From NCBI GenBank assembly GCA_033980235.1, contig CM067062.1:2013709-2077708 (forward strand): a DNA stretch of 64,000 nt, read 5' to 3'. The notes beneath the pieces are model-generated. The model was not told where the DNA came from. It ran no database searches and saw nothing but the letters and a program-made list of their open reading frames with translations. The translations under genes and the position numbers were made by a program. The first letter of the stretch is position 1, and each line of letters opens with the position of its first letter. Of the stretch, positions 22,468 through 35,405 are shown one piece after another. Source of the stretch: Diadema setosum. Taxonomy: Eukaryota > Echinodermata > Echinoidea > Diadematoida > Diadematidae.

Positions 22468-25400
22468 ATGGCATCTAGTCGGAGACCGGAGCATACGGCT
22501 CCTCCAGAGATGGTAAAAGAAAACATTAGTGGAAGTAGCTAACGCTGTATAGATGTCAAGTTGGGACAATAGTCCCACATCTAGATTTCTGCGTCATGCA
22601 CATTATGACTATGAGGCTCAAATCGTCTAAACTTAATTTAATTAGAATCTAATTCAAATCTTTCCTATATGTTTTGAGGTCTCACTTTGCCTGTGTCATC
22701 AGTCATGGTTGTGCCATGAAATGGTTTCATATATGAGCAGCTTATTTTATGTAGAACCTGTGAGTGTGATCGTACATTTCATTTGTTGTCATGCTTACCT
22801 AACTATACAATACACATGATACACAGCCCTGTCGCTGTACACAAAGACTAGCTTAGCGCACGGGGTCTGGTCGGGCTAGCTTACGTACTACTGAACGTCA
22901 ACGGGTGGTCAATAAAAATATATAGAGCTAGATCTAAAGACATTCAAAGACATAGATCTATAAAGACCAGACCTACTTTTAAGGTACAGCTGTAGTTTCT
23001 ACATTGTAGTAACGTTAGAAGATTGCATGAGCATGATCGGATGATGAGCTAGAGCTTTAACCGTTAGTAGCTAGTAGCCGTAGTACATCCAATTACCAGA
23101 CACTTTTTTTTCATGGCTTTGAATTCCGTACCCAGGCAGAGGATGATATTTCGGCTAAATATAACATTACTTATTCACAGACTCCTGGAAAGTACGAATT
23201 CAGCCAACTTGTGCCAATTGTTCATTCCAGTTTTTAGAAAATATGCTTCAAACATACCCTCTAAAAAAGTTGTCTTTTTGTGCTGTGCAAAATCACATTA
23301 CAATTACCAGACACGATTTTCACAATGAAATAATTGACATCTTTCGCACCTAGTCCTTGCACCAGAATCACAATTTGTCCCACAAATCACTGTAGGGTCT
23401 ACACATTCTCACCGAGCGGATGACAAAAAATAGGCAAATGAGGCTCAAATTTCATATTTTGCGGTAAAATGTCGGCAGCTGTCTTGAACATTTCGAACAG
23501 TTCACGCAATAAAACCTTGTGAGAAATCGACAACTGGTTAGACCTAGTCTCTACTTCTAGTTTACGTGCTTTGTCAATGGGAGCTGCACGCGCGGGCGAC
23601 GAGTTGCAGGCCGTTTTAATAGCGCACAACTATCCCGCATTATTTGCGTTTGAGGACGATAGCTCCAAATTTCCGATATCGATCAGTGAACTTTGGTTCT
23701 ATTGGAATCTTCGGCATTTTTCCTGTATGTGAGTGGGATTTCATAGAATTTCAGTCGTGAAATGTGATTCAGACATGCATAAATATTAACTATGATGAGG
23801 TGCGGGTCACTCAACTATAAATTTGAGGTAAAATGTGAATTTCTTTGTGTTTTTACATTTTTATGTCACGTTTTTTATGATTTCGGTCCACACAAAGTTC
23901 TGTGAGGCTAATCTACGAAGTCTCGCGCGTATAGAATGTCATTAGTACACAAAAATGTGTGTGTCCGGTAATACATGTACCATGGTGTCCGGTGACACCA
24001 TGCTTGCATATACTTGAGGTGACTATATACTACAGCCCTGTCACTGTACTTTTGTCGCGACAGTGCAGTGCACTCAGATGTTGTGCGAATCAGTCGGGCT
24101 ACAATACAGTAGAGGCAGCGACAGCACAGTAAGACGAAGAAATGGAATTTACAAATTTTGTTGCTCTGCACTGTCAGAATTGAGGGTTTATGTCAAGTCT
24201 TTATGTACATATGTGTCACATTCACACACCCAACTCAGTCAACGTCGACCCAAGTTCACATATTCTGCAAAAATGCATAGGTCCTGCCCAAAGCAATTAT
24301 TTCGCCAAATGTCACAGTACAATGAAAGCATTTCCCACACTTCCATTCCTGTTGTGTAGCTTGAATTATATGTGGTGATTGACTAACAAGTGGTGTTCCC
24401 TTCTGGATTTGGGAGTAAATTCTAAGTTCCTGCTACTGTTTTTTTGTACAAAAGTCATGCTTCTGCAATAATGCAGCTGCTGGTCATTTGGAAGAAAAAC
24501 AATCATTGATTTGTGACACTACAGATAATACAGTTTGCATCAAAGCAAAGCTTGGCATTTTCCCAACACCTTTGCTCATTACTTGTCCATGGTAACAAAA
24601 ATATATGAGACTTACATAGATTTGAAAAACAGAGTGTTTTCCCAAAGCATGAGTGACTATGTTGCTGACTCAGAATATTAAATGTGGCACATGGGGGATT
24701 TACACCATGGCTCATAAAAAGTTGGATGTGCATCTAGATTGTTTGCTGAAGTTATTTTTGATGTGGTATCAGAATGATGATAACAATGCAGATGATAGGC
24801 ATGATCCTTGTAAAGGGTAATAACTTGATGGATGTATTGTAAAGGTAGTGTTAGACTATTACACACTGTTTTCTTAACTGTATTCAAATTATAGTGTTCT
24901 ATTTAGAATCTTACTATAATGATGTTAACTGTTCTTACTGTACTCTTTGGTAAGTTCAAGGCTACAAGGCACCAATTGTATTATTCATTCATTTACTTGT
25001 TTGCTTATTTGATGGCATTACTAGGGGAGGTAGACAAACCGGAAATTCTATGGAAAGTTGACATACCAATGGTTAACTTGATGTTTAATGTTTGCCTCTC
25101 CTTCTCTCCTTGGCAGTTTTATAATGACGAAGAAGCCAGAAAGTATACCAGCAAGTGAGTATTCCTCTCAATTTTTACCCCAACTCGATGCCTGCCTCAC
25201 CTCTTTGTAAGGTAGCATTCTATTGTATACATGGCACTGGGTGACCTTCACCCAATAATATAGGCAGTTGAAATAATGTATATCAGAGGCAAATTCAACC
25301 AACATGATTCTTCAAACTGAAAGTTTAACTAGAATAGTACCAATTTTTGATTGTTTTATCATTAATCATCTCAACATCAATGTGCTGTTTGTATGACACT

Positions 25401-28400
25401 TATTGCTATAACTGCTCAGATCAGGCCTTCGAGGTAAGCTAAAATTTTGATTTTTTTTTTTCAACAATTTGCTGGACATATTTTGCTCTTGTCCTTAGAA
25501 AGAGGCTTTCGAGGTAGGCTAAAATTTTGATGTTTTTTTCAAAAATTTTCTGGTTATATTTTGCTTTTGTCCTTATAAAGAAGGGTGGCAATTTGCTGCA
25601 GTAAAACATTAGCAGAAATGGTTTCATGTGTGTAATGGTCGTTTGATACGACAGTCATTATGGTGCTTCATTGATACTTTTATTCTTTTCTCAGCTCAAG
25701 AATGATTGAAATCCAGATGACGATGTCTGAGAGAGCCATAGAACTCCTCGCACTGCCTGCAGACTCACCATCATACATCTTGGACATTGGGTAACTATTA
25801 CAGATATCACCCTTCCACCACTGCTAGAAAACAGAAGGCAAAAGTAATTTTTGAAGGAAATGGATGGTGCACTGGGGAGGGTAACTAATCAGTCATATTT
25901 ATAATATCTTAAATTCTAGTTTTGATAAAGAAGTGCTGGAAGAAAAGGTACGGCTATTTACAGCCTTGCTCCGTTTCAGGTGACCACAAGTTGTTTTTTT
26001 TTTGTGTACATATATTTTTGTACAAGTTACATGGTTACCATTCCCAACGCATATTTTGTTTTTAAATGTACAACAAAGGGGGATAGAAAGGGGGATTCCC
26101 AACTCCTTGAGAACTCCTACCCAAACACACATGAATTACATATTACTTCCAATATGATTAACATACATTGCATCAAATTTCCTTCCAAATTGCTTACCTT
26201 CAGACATTTCAACATCCCGAAACATCCCCAAATGTAACAATGAAAAGGTTGCAGTATACACATTACTACACTTGGTACTACAATGGGCTACATCAGTACA
26301 TGTGTATGTATATGTACATGTATAAAGCATTGAGTCTCCCGTATCCGGCCAAATCCCTTATCCGGATGAGCCCCGGTCCCAACTTGTCTGGATACGAGAG
26401 GTTCAACTGTACCATGTTTTCACCATCAGTTAGTAGAGGTGTTTTTTTACTCTAAAGAGCTAAATGTAGCTTTGAAATGAATAATATATATTGCTATTCC
26501 TTTTCTAGAATTTGATTTAGCATGCTATAATGTTCACAAACTCCCCATTTTTAAACAAAATATTAACTTTTTGCCTTTGGAATAATTTTTGTTTGTTTGT
26601 TTGTTTGTTTGTTTGTTTGTTTGTTTGTTGGCTTGCTTGCTTGCTTTTTTGTGCGTTTTTAAATGCCATTTTAGCAGCCTTGCATTAAATGTTTATTGCA
26701 CAGAAACAGGAGATATCAGTCGTCTGCCTCATTTTTCAGATGCGGGTCAGGTCTGAGTGGTGAAGCACTGACCGAACAGGGACACCACTGGGTAGGACTG
26801 GATATCAGCCCCAGTATGCTTGGTAAGTAGTGGACATTAGTTTGTGGAAAGATAAACCTTGATATGCTGTTCCAACATAAGTCCTTATTTTTACCCAGCC
26901 CATTGTCTTTTGGCATGTTTCTACACATCCCCAAATTCGGGTCTATCGGATTCTATCCAATAGAAGAGCCTGTGGAAACGCACCAGTATCGGATTTTTCA
27001 GATTCCAGCAGCCACTAGAACTCTGATTTTCGTAACCGTCTCCTGAGGTAGTTCTTTCAGGTTAGTTCCCCATTTCAGCACTGTGGAAACATGCCAGGTT
27101 AGATAATCCGATACAGCTCATGTGAGATCGCGTTATGACCCGGAAGTATTATCTGAAGTTTCCTTTGCGTGGGTTGTGATGCTTCATCAGATAGTGCCAA
27201 ACTAGACTGGAAAAAACACCATCGAAAATGCAGTTGAATGCATTGACCAGCAAATCCTACCAGCCACCATGATGGATGTTTATTTACCCCCAATGCACTA
27301 AGCCAACTTTCCAGACACCCAGTCACAACTGCATACAGGTGTAGAATTGGATACTAACCAATCATAAGCTTTCCGTGGAAACAAGCCGGGTCTGCGTTAG
27401 CGCAGTATTTAATTCCGGGTTTTCACAATTCTTGGTCTATCGGATTCTCTGTGGAAACAAGTTGTTTGTTACTTTGTCACAAATTTTTGTGCACTAGGCT
27501 GTGACTTTAGTTTCCTGTACGTGACTCTCTGTTTTATTCAATATTTTCTTCCATCAGACATTGCCATGGAGAGAGAGGTGGAGGGTGACGTATGTCAGGC
27601 AGACATGGGACAAGGAGTCTTCTTTAAACCAGGAACATTTGACGGTGCAATCAGGTGATTGAATGACATGTTTACCATTCTTAACTTTGTCTAGTAAAGC
27701 ATTTTTAATACCAGTTGCAATATTACATGAATTAAAATGATGGATCAAAGCTTCAATACATTGAATTTATAATGAAACATCATTTTGATAAAATGTATGG
27801 GACTGAGCAGATTCATTTGGGAATGCATGTGCAGTGAAGAGAGACCATTGTCCCCAGCAGAGAATCTATTAAGTTACCTATGTACCTGTATTCCCCTACA
27901 TGTCGGCATTCAAATACACATTGCACTCTTGCAAAAGTTGCATGGTTGCAATAGCTAGTCAGAGTAATTACATAAACGTAATTAATGTAATTTATGAATC
28001 TTCCAAAAAGTAATTTTGTTTATAATTTTCTCATGAGTGTCAATTACTCCTGCCTTCAATACTATCATAACCACATCACTGAAGATAAATTTGCATATCA
28101 GTAATGTGATCTGCTTTCTATTCTTGTATACATAAAATAGCTGTTTTTGAGTATTTGTTTTGTTAACTCCACAGTATCTCAGCATTACAATGGCTCTGTA
28201 ATGCAGACAAGAAATCACATCATCCACCTAAAAGGTTGTACAGATTCTTTTCCACACTCTATGGTGCCTTGGTGAGTCTTGTTCTCATTGTTATGTGTAG
28301 AGAAAGAATGTTGTTGTTGTTGTTTTTCTAGTAGATATTTTTTCTTGTAGATTTTGTTGATGTTCATCAAATGTATGTTAATGATAGTCATTGATTAATT

Positions 28401-31400
28401 CATAAAGTTACAAATTAGTGTGTCATTACATGCAGCTTTCATGCTTCTACATGCAAGTGGTGTACTTACACAATGTATTGTACACTGCAGTGGTTTTAGA
28501 CATTTTTGCAAGAACTGAAAGTGTCCTTTTTTTAACCCATCCCATTTGAGATGCTCAAATATCCACAGACTTTGTCCATTGAATGCTGGGTTTTCACAGA
28601 CACAAGGTGAATATCTCTGCTTATTTCTATCAGTGAGATACAGCCAAGGTTGTTCACAGTAACGTGTCACATGGATTTACGTCAGGAAAATTGCTTTTGA
28701 AAGCAATAAGCACTTTTCTTCATTGCGATATGATGAAGTGATCTGTGCTAACATTCTGTTGTAAGTATGATTTAATGCAGGGCTCCACACTAACTTTTAT
28801 TTTTGGTGGCCCAAAGGCAAACATCCGACCCTTTTTGGTGGCCCGATCAGGCCACCAAATTCTTCATTTCTGAAATTTTGGTGGCCCGACGTGCATTTTT
28901 GGTGGCCCCGGGCCACCGTTAGTGTTGAGCCCTGTTTAATATAATTCATTGTTTTGTTCTTTTGCCCCATTTTACTGTATTTCAGAGGAGAGGCAGTCGA
29001 GCTGTCTTCCAGTTCTACCCAGAGAACCCCAGCCAGCTGGAACTCATCACATCTCAGGCAATGAGGGCAGGCTTCACCGGAGGACTCGTCGTTGACTTCC
29101 CCAACAGTACCCGAGCCAAAAAGTAAATATGTCTAGAAATATTGTATTGTGTGCCATTTGTATTGATCTGTGCTCTTGTACAGATCACCCCCTCCCCCAG
29201 TCGTGTGTCATGATGTAAACAGCAATGGTTATCCATGATGAAGTTCAAGTATTCAAATACAGTTGAACCTCTCTTATCCGGCCTCCCTTTATCCGGATCT
29301 CTCTATTATACGGATGCAATCTCGCCGTGATTTTTTTTTTTTTAATAATTACGGGAGGAAAGGGGGATTCCCAACTCCTTGAGAACTCCTACACAAACAC
29401 ACATGAATTACATATTACTTCCAACATTAACATACACCTCTATTTTGGGGTCTGTTACTGAGTGTAACAATGAAAAGGTTGCAGTACACACATTACTACA
29501 TGTGGTACTACAATGGGCTACATCAGTACATGTGTATGTATATGTACATGTATAAAGCATTGAGTCTCCCGTATCCGGCCAAATCCCTTATCCGGATGAG
29601 CCCCGGTCCCGACTTGTCCGGATACGAGAGGTTCATCTGTACAGTCAAATCTGTCTATAGTGGCTACCCAAGGAAGACAAAAAGAGTGACTGTGCTCAGG
29701 GTCTTTCACATGGCTGCTTCTCAAGGAGGTAGGGGATTTTTCAGTGCTGGCCACATTCAGCTGGTGGCCACTATAGAAAGGTGGCCACCAAGGCAGGTTT
29801 GACTGTATGTGTATTTGGGCATACCACTGCTGTAGCATGTGTTGTTTATGAGCTAGGTAGCTATGTTGATATGTTTATTACCTTTGCTGGTGCTGCTAAT
29901 ATTTGCAATGTGTAGGAAGTGTCATGGACTGTGCTTAATTATGGGGACATATGATGAACAAGATGTATTTAAAGTTTACTAAGATATCTCTTTGCATTTT
30001 CTATTACAGGATGTTCCTGTGCTTGTTTGCTGGTGTGTCAAATCCACAGCTACCAAAAGTAAGTTTCACTTGAAAATACATGTACACTATTGTACTTGAA
30101 TCATACTACCATTTTCATACTTTTAAGATGGTAATATCCTTTTATTTATGACATTTCGTAGAGTGGTGTGGTTTTAATTTCAGTTGAAATAAACCATAGC
30201 AGATCATAAAGCTTACTACCTTCTTACTTGTTCATTCATTTATTTACGTGTGTATCCGTCTCTCAATCTAGCTTTCTATTTAACTGTCTAACGTTCTCTC
30301 TATCTGTTCATCTGTTTATCTATCTATCTTTCTAACTATTTATTTGTCTCTCTATCGATCTCTATATATCTATCCATCTATCTATCTCTATCTATCTCTA
30401 TCTATCTCTGTCTATCTATCCTATCTATCCTATCTATCTATCTATCAATCTATCAATCTAACTGTCTTTCTATCTATCTATTTCTATGTATCTATTTGTC
30501 TGTCTTTCTATCTATCTGTCCGTATCTATCTATCTATCTCTGTCTGTCTGTCTATATATCTGTATTTCTATCTGTTCCTTCATCCATCTATATGATATTT
30601 GTTAATTCAGGCCCTTGGAACTGAATCAGGTCATGGTGTGCAAACACAGGCCTCCTTCACAGACTCCAGGATGAGGTATAAGAACATGAAGGGGAAGAAT
30701 GTGAAGAAGAGTAGAGACTGGATCTTAGAGAAGAAAGAGAGAAGGAGAAGACAAGGAAAGGGGTGAGTTATCACCGGTGTAAACAGGGTACCCTGACTAG
30801 GAGAAAACTGATGCAGATGTGAATGATGCTGCACCACTTTTGCTACCAAGGTAGTGGAGTGCTATGTCTGAAAATGATTTTTTTTTTTAAGCCTACATTT
30901 CAAATTTAAAGGGATGGTATAGTATTGGTGGAGATGAGGATTGGGCTTTCAGCTTTTTGTGAGACACCAAGAAACCACTTATAAAAGTAGAGAGCATACC
31001 ATTCTAAGAGGAATTAAAAGTTTATTAGATGAAAATTGGTTCTGGAATATCCCGGCTGAGACATCCAAAAACAAGGTAAAACAAAGCGATCGTAATAAAA
31101 CGTGGGTCATACCTTATATAATTTAATCTGTTTTGGGTATCTCAGCCATTCAAAAACCAATTTTCATCAAAGAAATGTTGAATTCCTCATGGAATTACAT
31201 GCTCTTTCACATGAGATTTGTCATCATCTCACGAAAAAAATGTTGGAAACCTGAAGTTAGGTCTCAACCAAAACTATACAAACCCTTTGAAGGTTGTTCA
31301 CTAATTCCACCCTGAATCAGTCTGAATGGAAATCTCTTCAGAGTTTTGCCACACTATATGTTAAGATGAATCATTCTGATCTGTGTGCATCTAGAGAGAA

Positions 31401-31719
31401 TGATAATTATACTTCTTGAATACATATAACAGACTTTACTCTCTGTTTACATTATGTTTAGCCGTTCACTCAAGTACCTTTGATGCATCATGATTACAGT
31501 AGTACGGAAAGATATTAAAAGTTTCCCTTAGTGAAATCACAACTAAGCAATTTTCATTTAGTAACACATTGAATGTAAAATATGATATGCTGTCTGTGTT
31601 ATTTTGAGGAAGTCCCTGAAACCTCTTGCTTCTTCTTTTCTGCTCACAATTGTTCACCCAGGGATGTGAGGCCAGACTCCAAGTACACAGGAAGGAAGCG
31701 TTCTGGAAAGGCATTCTGA
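22468..31719 (+). CDS. BUD23: 18S rRNA (guanine-N7)-methyltransferase BUD23 (WBSCR22), complete, ten coding exons
   Basis: BUD23 uses S-adenosylmethionine to methylate one guanine of 18S rRNA, with partner TRMT112, during 40S subunit maturation. Coding exons: 22468-22512, 25117-25154, 25695-25790, 26740-26822, 27558-27654, 28175-28271, 28986-29122, 30010-30058, 30611-30762 and 31662-31719. All have GT donors and AG acceptors and the phases join cleanly. The total is 852 nt, 283 residues; human BUD23 has 281. The protein starts [22 protein letters not shown]-binding motif I is LDIGCGSGLSG (residues 57-67), followed by [22 protein letters not shown] and [10 protein letters not shown]. The basic C-terminus has [11 protein letters not shown] and [11 protein letters not shown], as in the family. 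The ATG is in good context (ACCATGG). Introns hold several MITEs; the start codon is 125 bp from a large transposon. Confidence 0.95.
22513..25116 (+). other. BUD23 intron 1; no further gene seen
   Basis: This 2.6 kb intron lies between the 15-codon first exon and exon 2. It contains several short open frames on both strands (for example 23399-23629 minus and 24063-24359 plus) without conserved motifs. No clear repeat element was identified. Its 3' end has a good pyrimidine-rich acceptor (CCTTCTCTCCTTGGCAG). Confidence 0.6.
26071..26409. mobile_element. Pogo/Tigger-like MITE (TATCCGG family), 5'-truncated copy in BUD23 intron 3
   Basis: It shares GGGGGATTCCCAACTCC, AACAATGAAAAGGTTGCAGT, TACAATGGGCTACATCAGTA and the right terminus GATACGAGAGGTTCAACTG with the full copies at 29260-29639 and 35406-35797. 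The right end is followed by TA. The left terminal repeat is missing. Confidence 0.8.
26588..26632. repeat. (GTTT)n microsatellite
   Basis: About ten GTTT units in BUD23 intron 3, followed by degenerate GCTT units. Confidence 0.9.
28778..28934. mobile_element. 157-bp palindromic MITE in BUD23 intron 6
   Basis: It begins CAGGGCTCCACACTAAC and ends GTTAGTGTTGAGCCCTG, an inverted pair. Internally, TTTTTGGTGGCCC is repeated several times in both orientations. TTTAAT lies next to both ends, a possible target duplication. The CAGGG...CCCTG termini suggest hAT, but this is not proven. Confidence 0.75.
29260..29639. mobile_element. Pogo/Tigger-like MITE (TATCCGG family), full copy in BUD23 intron 7
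   Basis: Starts CAGTTGAACCTCTCTTATCC and ends with the imperfect complement (GGATACGAGAGGTTCATCTG), with TA on both sides (29258-29259 and 29640-29641). Several TATCCGG motifs lie near each end. The TA target site and CAGT terminus fit the pogo/Tigger branch of Tc1/mariner. It is non-coding. Confidence 0.85.
29642..29805. mobile_element. 164-bp pogo-like MITE immediately joined to the previous one
   Basis: Starts CAGTCAAATCTGTCTATAGT and ends AAGGCAGGTTTGACTG, with TA on both sides (29640-29641 and 29806-29807). Internal GTGGCCAC-type motifs are inverted. It shares its left TA with the right TA of the neighbouring element, so the two transposons sit back to back on one TA. Confidence 0.85.
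30300..30600. repeat. (ATCT)n-type imperfect microsatellite in BUD23 intron 8
   Basis: About 300 bp of TCTA/TCTG/TCTC tetranucleotides lies just before exon 9 (acceptor at 30610). The imperfect units make a long pyrimidine-rich strand upstream of the splice site. The 83-residue frame across it is a repeat artefact. Confidence 0.9.
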
Positions 31720-31995
31720 ACGGGGCCATTGGACGTCTTGCTTACACCTATGGACAAACACTGTGAACCAGAGGCGAGGAACATTACAGGTGCATGAGTG
31801 GTGTATGAACTTTTAGGCAGCTGCTTCTACTGAGAGGAAGATCTCGTTCAAACTTTGGAAATCAGGAGCAGTTCTAGTAAGAGGAAGACTTTTTGAAAGG
31901 CTGCTGGCATGACTGGCAACCATAGACAAATGTTTCAAAGTAGGACCGAAACATTGCAGTTGCGTGTGTAGTGAATAAACTTTCAGGCTGTTGTG
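31720..31995 (+). other. BUD23 3' UTR with candidate poly(A) signal
   Basis: After the TGA at 31717-31719, the first AATAAA on the plus strand is at 31974-31979, followed by sequence suited to cleavage near 31995. A later AATAAA near 33207 is an alternative. The exact end is not determined. Confidence 0.45.
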
Positions 31996-33831
31996 AATAA
32001 GAGAAAAGCCTTGTTCACGCTCACGATGGTCACAGCAGAAGAATGACACTAACCATAGCAAATATGCACATTTTAGGCTTGAGTGTGAAAGTGTAATCTT
32101 GCCATTAAGTGTTACCCCAGAGCACTCGCAAGAGATTAATGTTAACAGTCTGACGTGGGAGCTTCTTACACACCTAAGAATCTTTGTGTGTATACGGTTC
32201 AATCATGACCAAAATTTAATTTTACAACCCTTAGGGAAATGGCATAAAAGAGATATTGCAAATCAATTTCCTTATTCCTGTCTTTTCTTTCCCATTTTCT
32301 TTGGATATACCTTGTTACTTGTTTTTAATTGTTTTATTTTTTATCATTACATGAGCATGTAACTGGTTCATCCTTATTTGGTGCATATCATTTAACCAAA
32401 ACTCAACTGGTAGTGTTACACGTGTCAGTCACATTCTTTGTTGGGACATTGTAGTTTTTCTTTTCATTTTTCCTTTTTTTTTTCTTTCTCTCTTTCTTTT
32501 TTTTTTTTGCGCATAAGGTTACAGTGGTCAAATCTCTTACCAAGATGTGGTTAGTTATTGATGAAGATCAAGTGATGAGCAACAATGGGGCAAGTGGTTA
32601 CAGAAGGAATGCTGGCTGAAGGAGTTTACTCTCTTTTTGTTGGGTATTTGGGAAGAATACTCACTTAAATAGGTTGTCCACAGTGTGTGCTTCGGGTAAA
32701 TATAGCTTTCAAGAAATTCAAGGGAGTTTGGGTGCAGATTCAGCTGTTTCCATCTTGTGATGGAATATTGCTAATACTGTACAGTGTACATGTTTGTGTC
32801 AGACATTTCAGTATATTCCTCGCTCAAAAATTGGTATAACTCTTCCATACTTTGACTTACTGACACTCAAATTTAAACTTCCATATGTATAAAAGAACAG
32901 TTCTCAGTTACCATAAAATAACTAAGACTGGCTTTATACAGCTTCATTTCATGTATGTGACATTTAAAATGGATTTTGGAAAATTCTGGAAAAAGTGTGC
33001 AAAAAATGTGAACAGGTTTAATGAGGAGCTCACATTTAGGAGAAATGCCCATGAATATGTGGACATCATAAACTGAGATATTTTTACATTGTAGTTCTTA
33101 ACTATGTGTAGTAGTTATTATGGTGTTGTGAGTGAGATCTGTGGAAGGTAACATCAGTAATTTTGACCATTTGTACTGTGTCTTTCACAATAGAGTGCCA
33201 CAGTCAATAAACAAAACTTGGCAAGTGCCAAAATCAGGTAAACCTTGTGTGTGGGCTCCCTGAAGGCATCACCTAATAGTTACGTCTATTGGCGAGTGTG
33301 GGGCAAATACAGAATGTCTCCATTGAAAAGTTTGAAAATGCTGTTCTTGGAGGTTGTTATTGTCTGAAAAGGCACTCCTAGAAATGTTGCATAACATTAC
33401 TTTCTCAGTTTCAAACACCGTACATTGCACTCTTGTGAGACGAAAATAAAGTATAAAGTACACTGTGTCAATGAAACAATGTAAGTATTCAAGTCCCAAA
33501 ATTCTTATCTATGTATATATCTTTATATTATACTTAATTGTTTGGCTTGAACAAAATTTCAATGCACAGTATACTGAAAGAAAAATGTTGGTCTCGAGGA
33601 CTTCCTTATAGCAGGAGTTTGTATAGACAGAGAACATTTGATATTTTTTAATGGCGGCACTAAAAGCATCATCATTCTCATGAATGTGCCCAGTGTGTAC
33701 AAGAAATTGTCTTGTCAAGGTGAGAATATTACAAATGATCCACTATCAAGAAATTATTTTTATTCAATATGTGGGCTGGAATATTACACTTTGTAAGTGA
33801 TCACCATAAATATGTCAGGACTGAAATTTTT
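31996..33831. other. Intergenic, no gene seen
   Basis: AT-rich single-copy sequence, with pyrimidine tracts at about 32455-32508. Short open frames at 31813-32362 on both strands carry no family signature. Confidence 0.5.
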
Positions 33832-33924
33832 TTAACCTGTTAAGGACGAGTCACGAGTATACTCGGGCAAGGGTCTATGGGAAATGCATGTTGTAGCAAA
33901 ATCAACCCATCCTCAATGGGTTAA
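33832..33924. mobile_element. 93-bp piggyBac-like MITE
   Basis: TTAA at both ends (33832-33835 and 33921-33924), with short inverted termini CCTGTTAAGGACG and CATCCTCAATGGG. TTAA target sites are characteristic of piggyBac elements (and Kolobok). It is small and non-coding. A similar TTAA-bounded element with different sequence is at 56686-56778. Confidence 0.6.
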
Positions 33925-34316
33925 GGGGAGAGGAAGCTGCAATAAATCCAATACAATGTATTTTTAAGTAAAGGAATTGAAGAAACAGTGGCAGTTGCTT
34001 TGTAACAAAAGCAATAGGCCAGTGAAAATTTTGAGCAAATCGAAAGAGCAAAGGAATTGTGTACACGTACCACCCATATAATGCTGCAGGCACGATGAAA
34101 GAAGTCCATTCTGAAGCACCTCCATGATGTTGTATACCATTATTGGCTATATACAGCTGTATCAAGTAGTCACCATTCCCTCAGTTTGACTTGGCACGAA
34201 TGGTGTCTTGTAGAAGAGCTGTTGTGTTTCACTGAATGCATTGATCCTCACACTGGGACTCAGTAGCTCCTCTGACACCCCCTTCATCAAGATGCGTTAG
34301 TTCATTGAGCTCTCTG

Positions 34317-34653
34317 GGCCCTGTTTTATAAAGCTGTTTGTGATGATACGCACAACTTTACAAACAACTTAAATATGGCAAGCCAAGTGGGTTTCCTAAT
34401 CATTGTTAATTTCAATAGCTGAAGTTGAAGTTTGCAGGTGATAATGATTACTCTTAGATGTCAACACACTTTTCTGTGGAAAGTGCATTTTTGCCCTAAT
34501 GTAGATGAAATGTTGACATGCAGTCGTACATTTGTACTTTGTTACAATGTAAGGAAGAAAAAAAATGGGCACACATATTGGTACGTGTACTTCATATTCC
34601 AGTCGTTGGTGAAGTCATGCATAACGTTACGAACAGCTTTATAAAACAGGGCC
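34317..34653. mobile_element. 337-bp TIR element (GGCCCTGTTTTATAAAGC family)
   Basis: Left terminus GGCCCTGTTTTATAAAGC; right terminus GCTTTATAAAACAGGGCC is its exact complement over 18 bases. No coding capacity. The terminus is like Harbinger-type MITEs of marine invertebrates, but no clear 3-bp target duplication could be read. Confidence 0.85.
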
Positions 34654-35015
34654 GTGCTTCATTTGTGCATACAGTGTATACAGGCAGTGTTGTTTAAACC
34701 TCAATTTTAGCATCATGGAACAAACAGTATGTCATACTTTGCTTTCTGTTGAAGCATCAGTTTGAAATAAGCTATATTTATACAAAATACATTGTACATT
34801 CATTTAAAAAAAGAAGAAGAATAGTCTCTGTACACCATCATACTTTATGTTGAATGTACAATGTATTGTGTACCATGCATGCATGTCTGTTCTGTCCAGT
34901 GCGAGTGAAGTTGGTTGTACATTTGTACATGAAGCAATGCGAGTGTCAAATTGTATTTGCATATGGCTAGGATGGAATTTAAGAGTCCCACTCATAACTT
35001 TGGATTTTCATGGTA

Positions 35016-35220
35016 CAGTGGAAACTCAGTATAACAAGATACAGTGTACATTGTACTTGGGACCAAGACAATTTGTTCTTTATATCAGATACTTTCTTAT
35101 GTATCAATAGTCAATAAACAATACAAAACAAAGGAAATGATTGGGACTGGAGAAATTAGTTTGCTACATCAGAGGTATTTTGTATGTGATATCAGATCTC
35201 TTTGTATCAAGTTTCCACTG
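35016..35220. mobile_element. 205-bp pogo-like MITE (GGAAACTCAGTATAAC type)
   Basis: Left terminus CAGTGGAAACTCAGTATAAC; right terminus TTTGTATCAAGTTTCCACTG is an imperfect complement. TA precedes it; the right TA has become TG. It is non-coding. Confidence 0.7.
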
Positions 35221-35405
35221 TGTGATACATGTACATGTGCAGGGAAATCCAGTGAGAATTACCATGAGCACATTTCACCTATTAAGGAATGACGACAGAA
35301 CTGTTACCACAAATAGATTTGGTATAAAGAATCAATTTGTGGACCTTCTTATGACTTGCCAGATTCCAAAAAACATGCCATTTCTGTGTTGGCTGCTTGA
35401 TATTA

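Noticed and set aside
26916..27465. Possible larger TIR element in BUD23 intron 4 with GGTCTATCGGATTCT and GTGGAAAC motifs near both edges
   Set aside because: The shared motifs occur in direct and inverted forms but no sharp termini or target duplication could be placed.
30344..30595. 83-codon Tyr/Leu/Ser frame
   Set aside because: Arises from the ATCT microsatellite in BUD23 intron 8.
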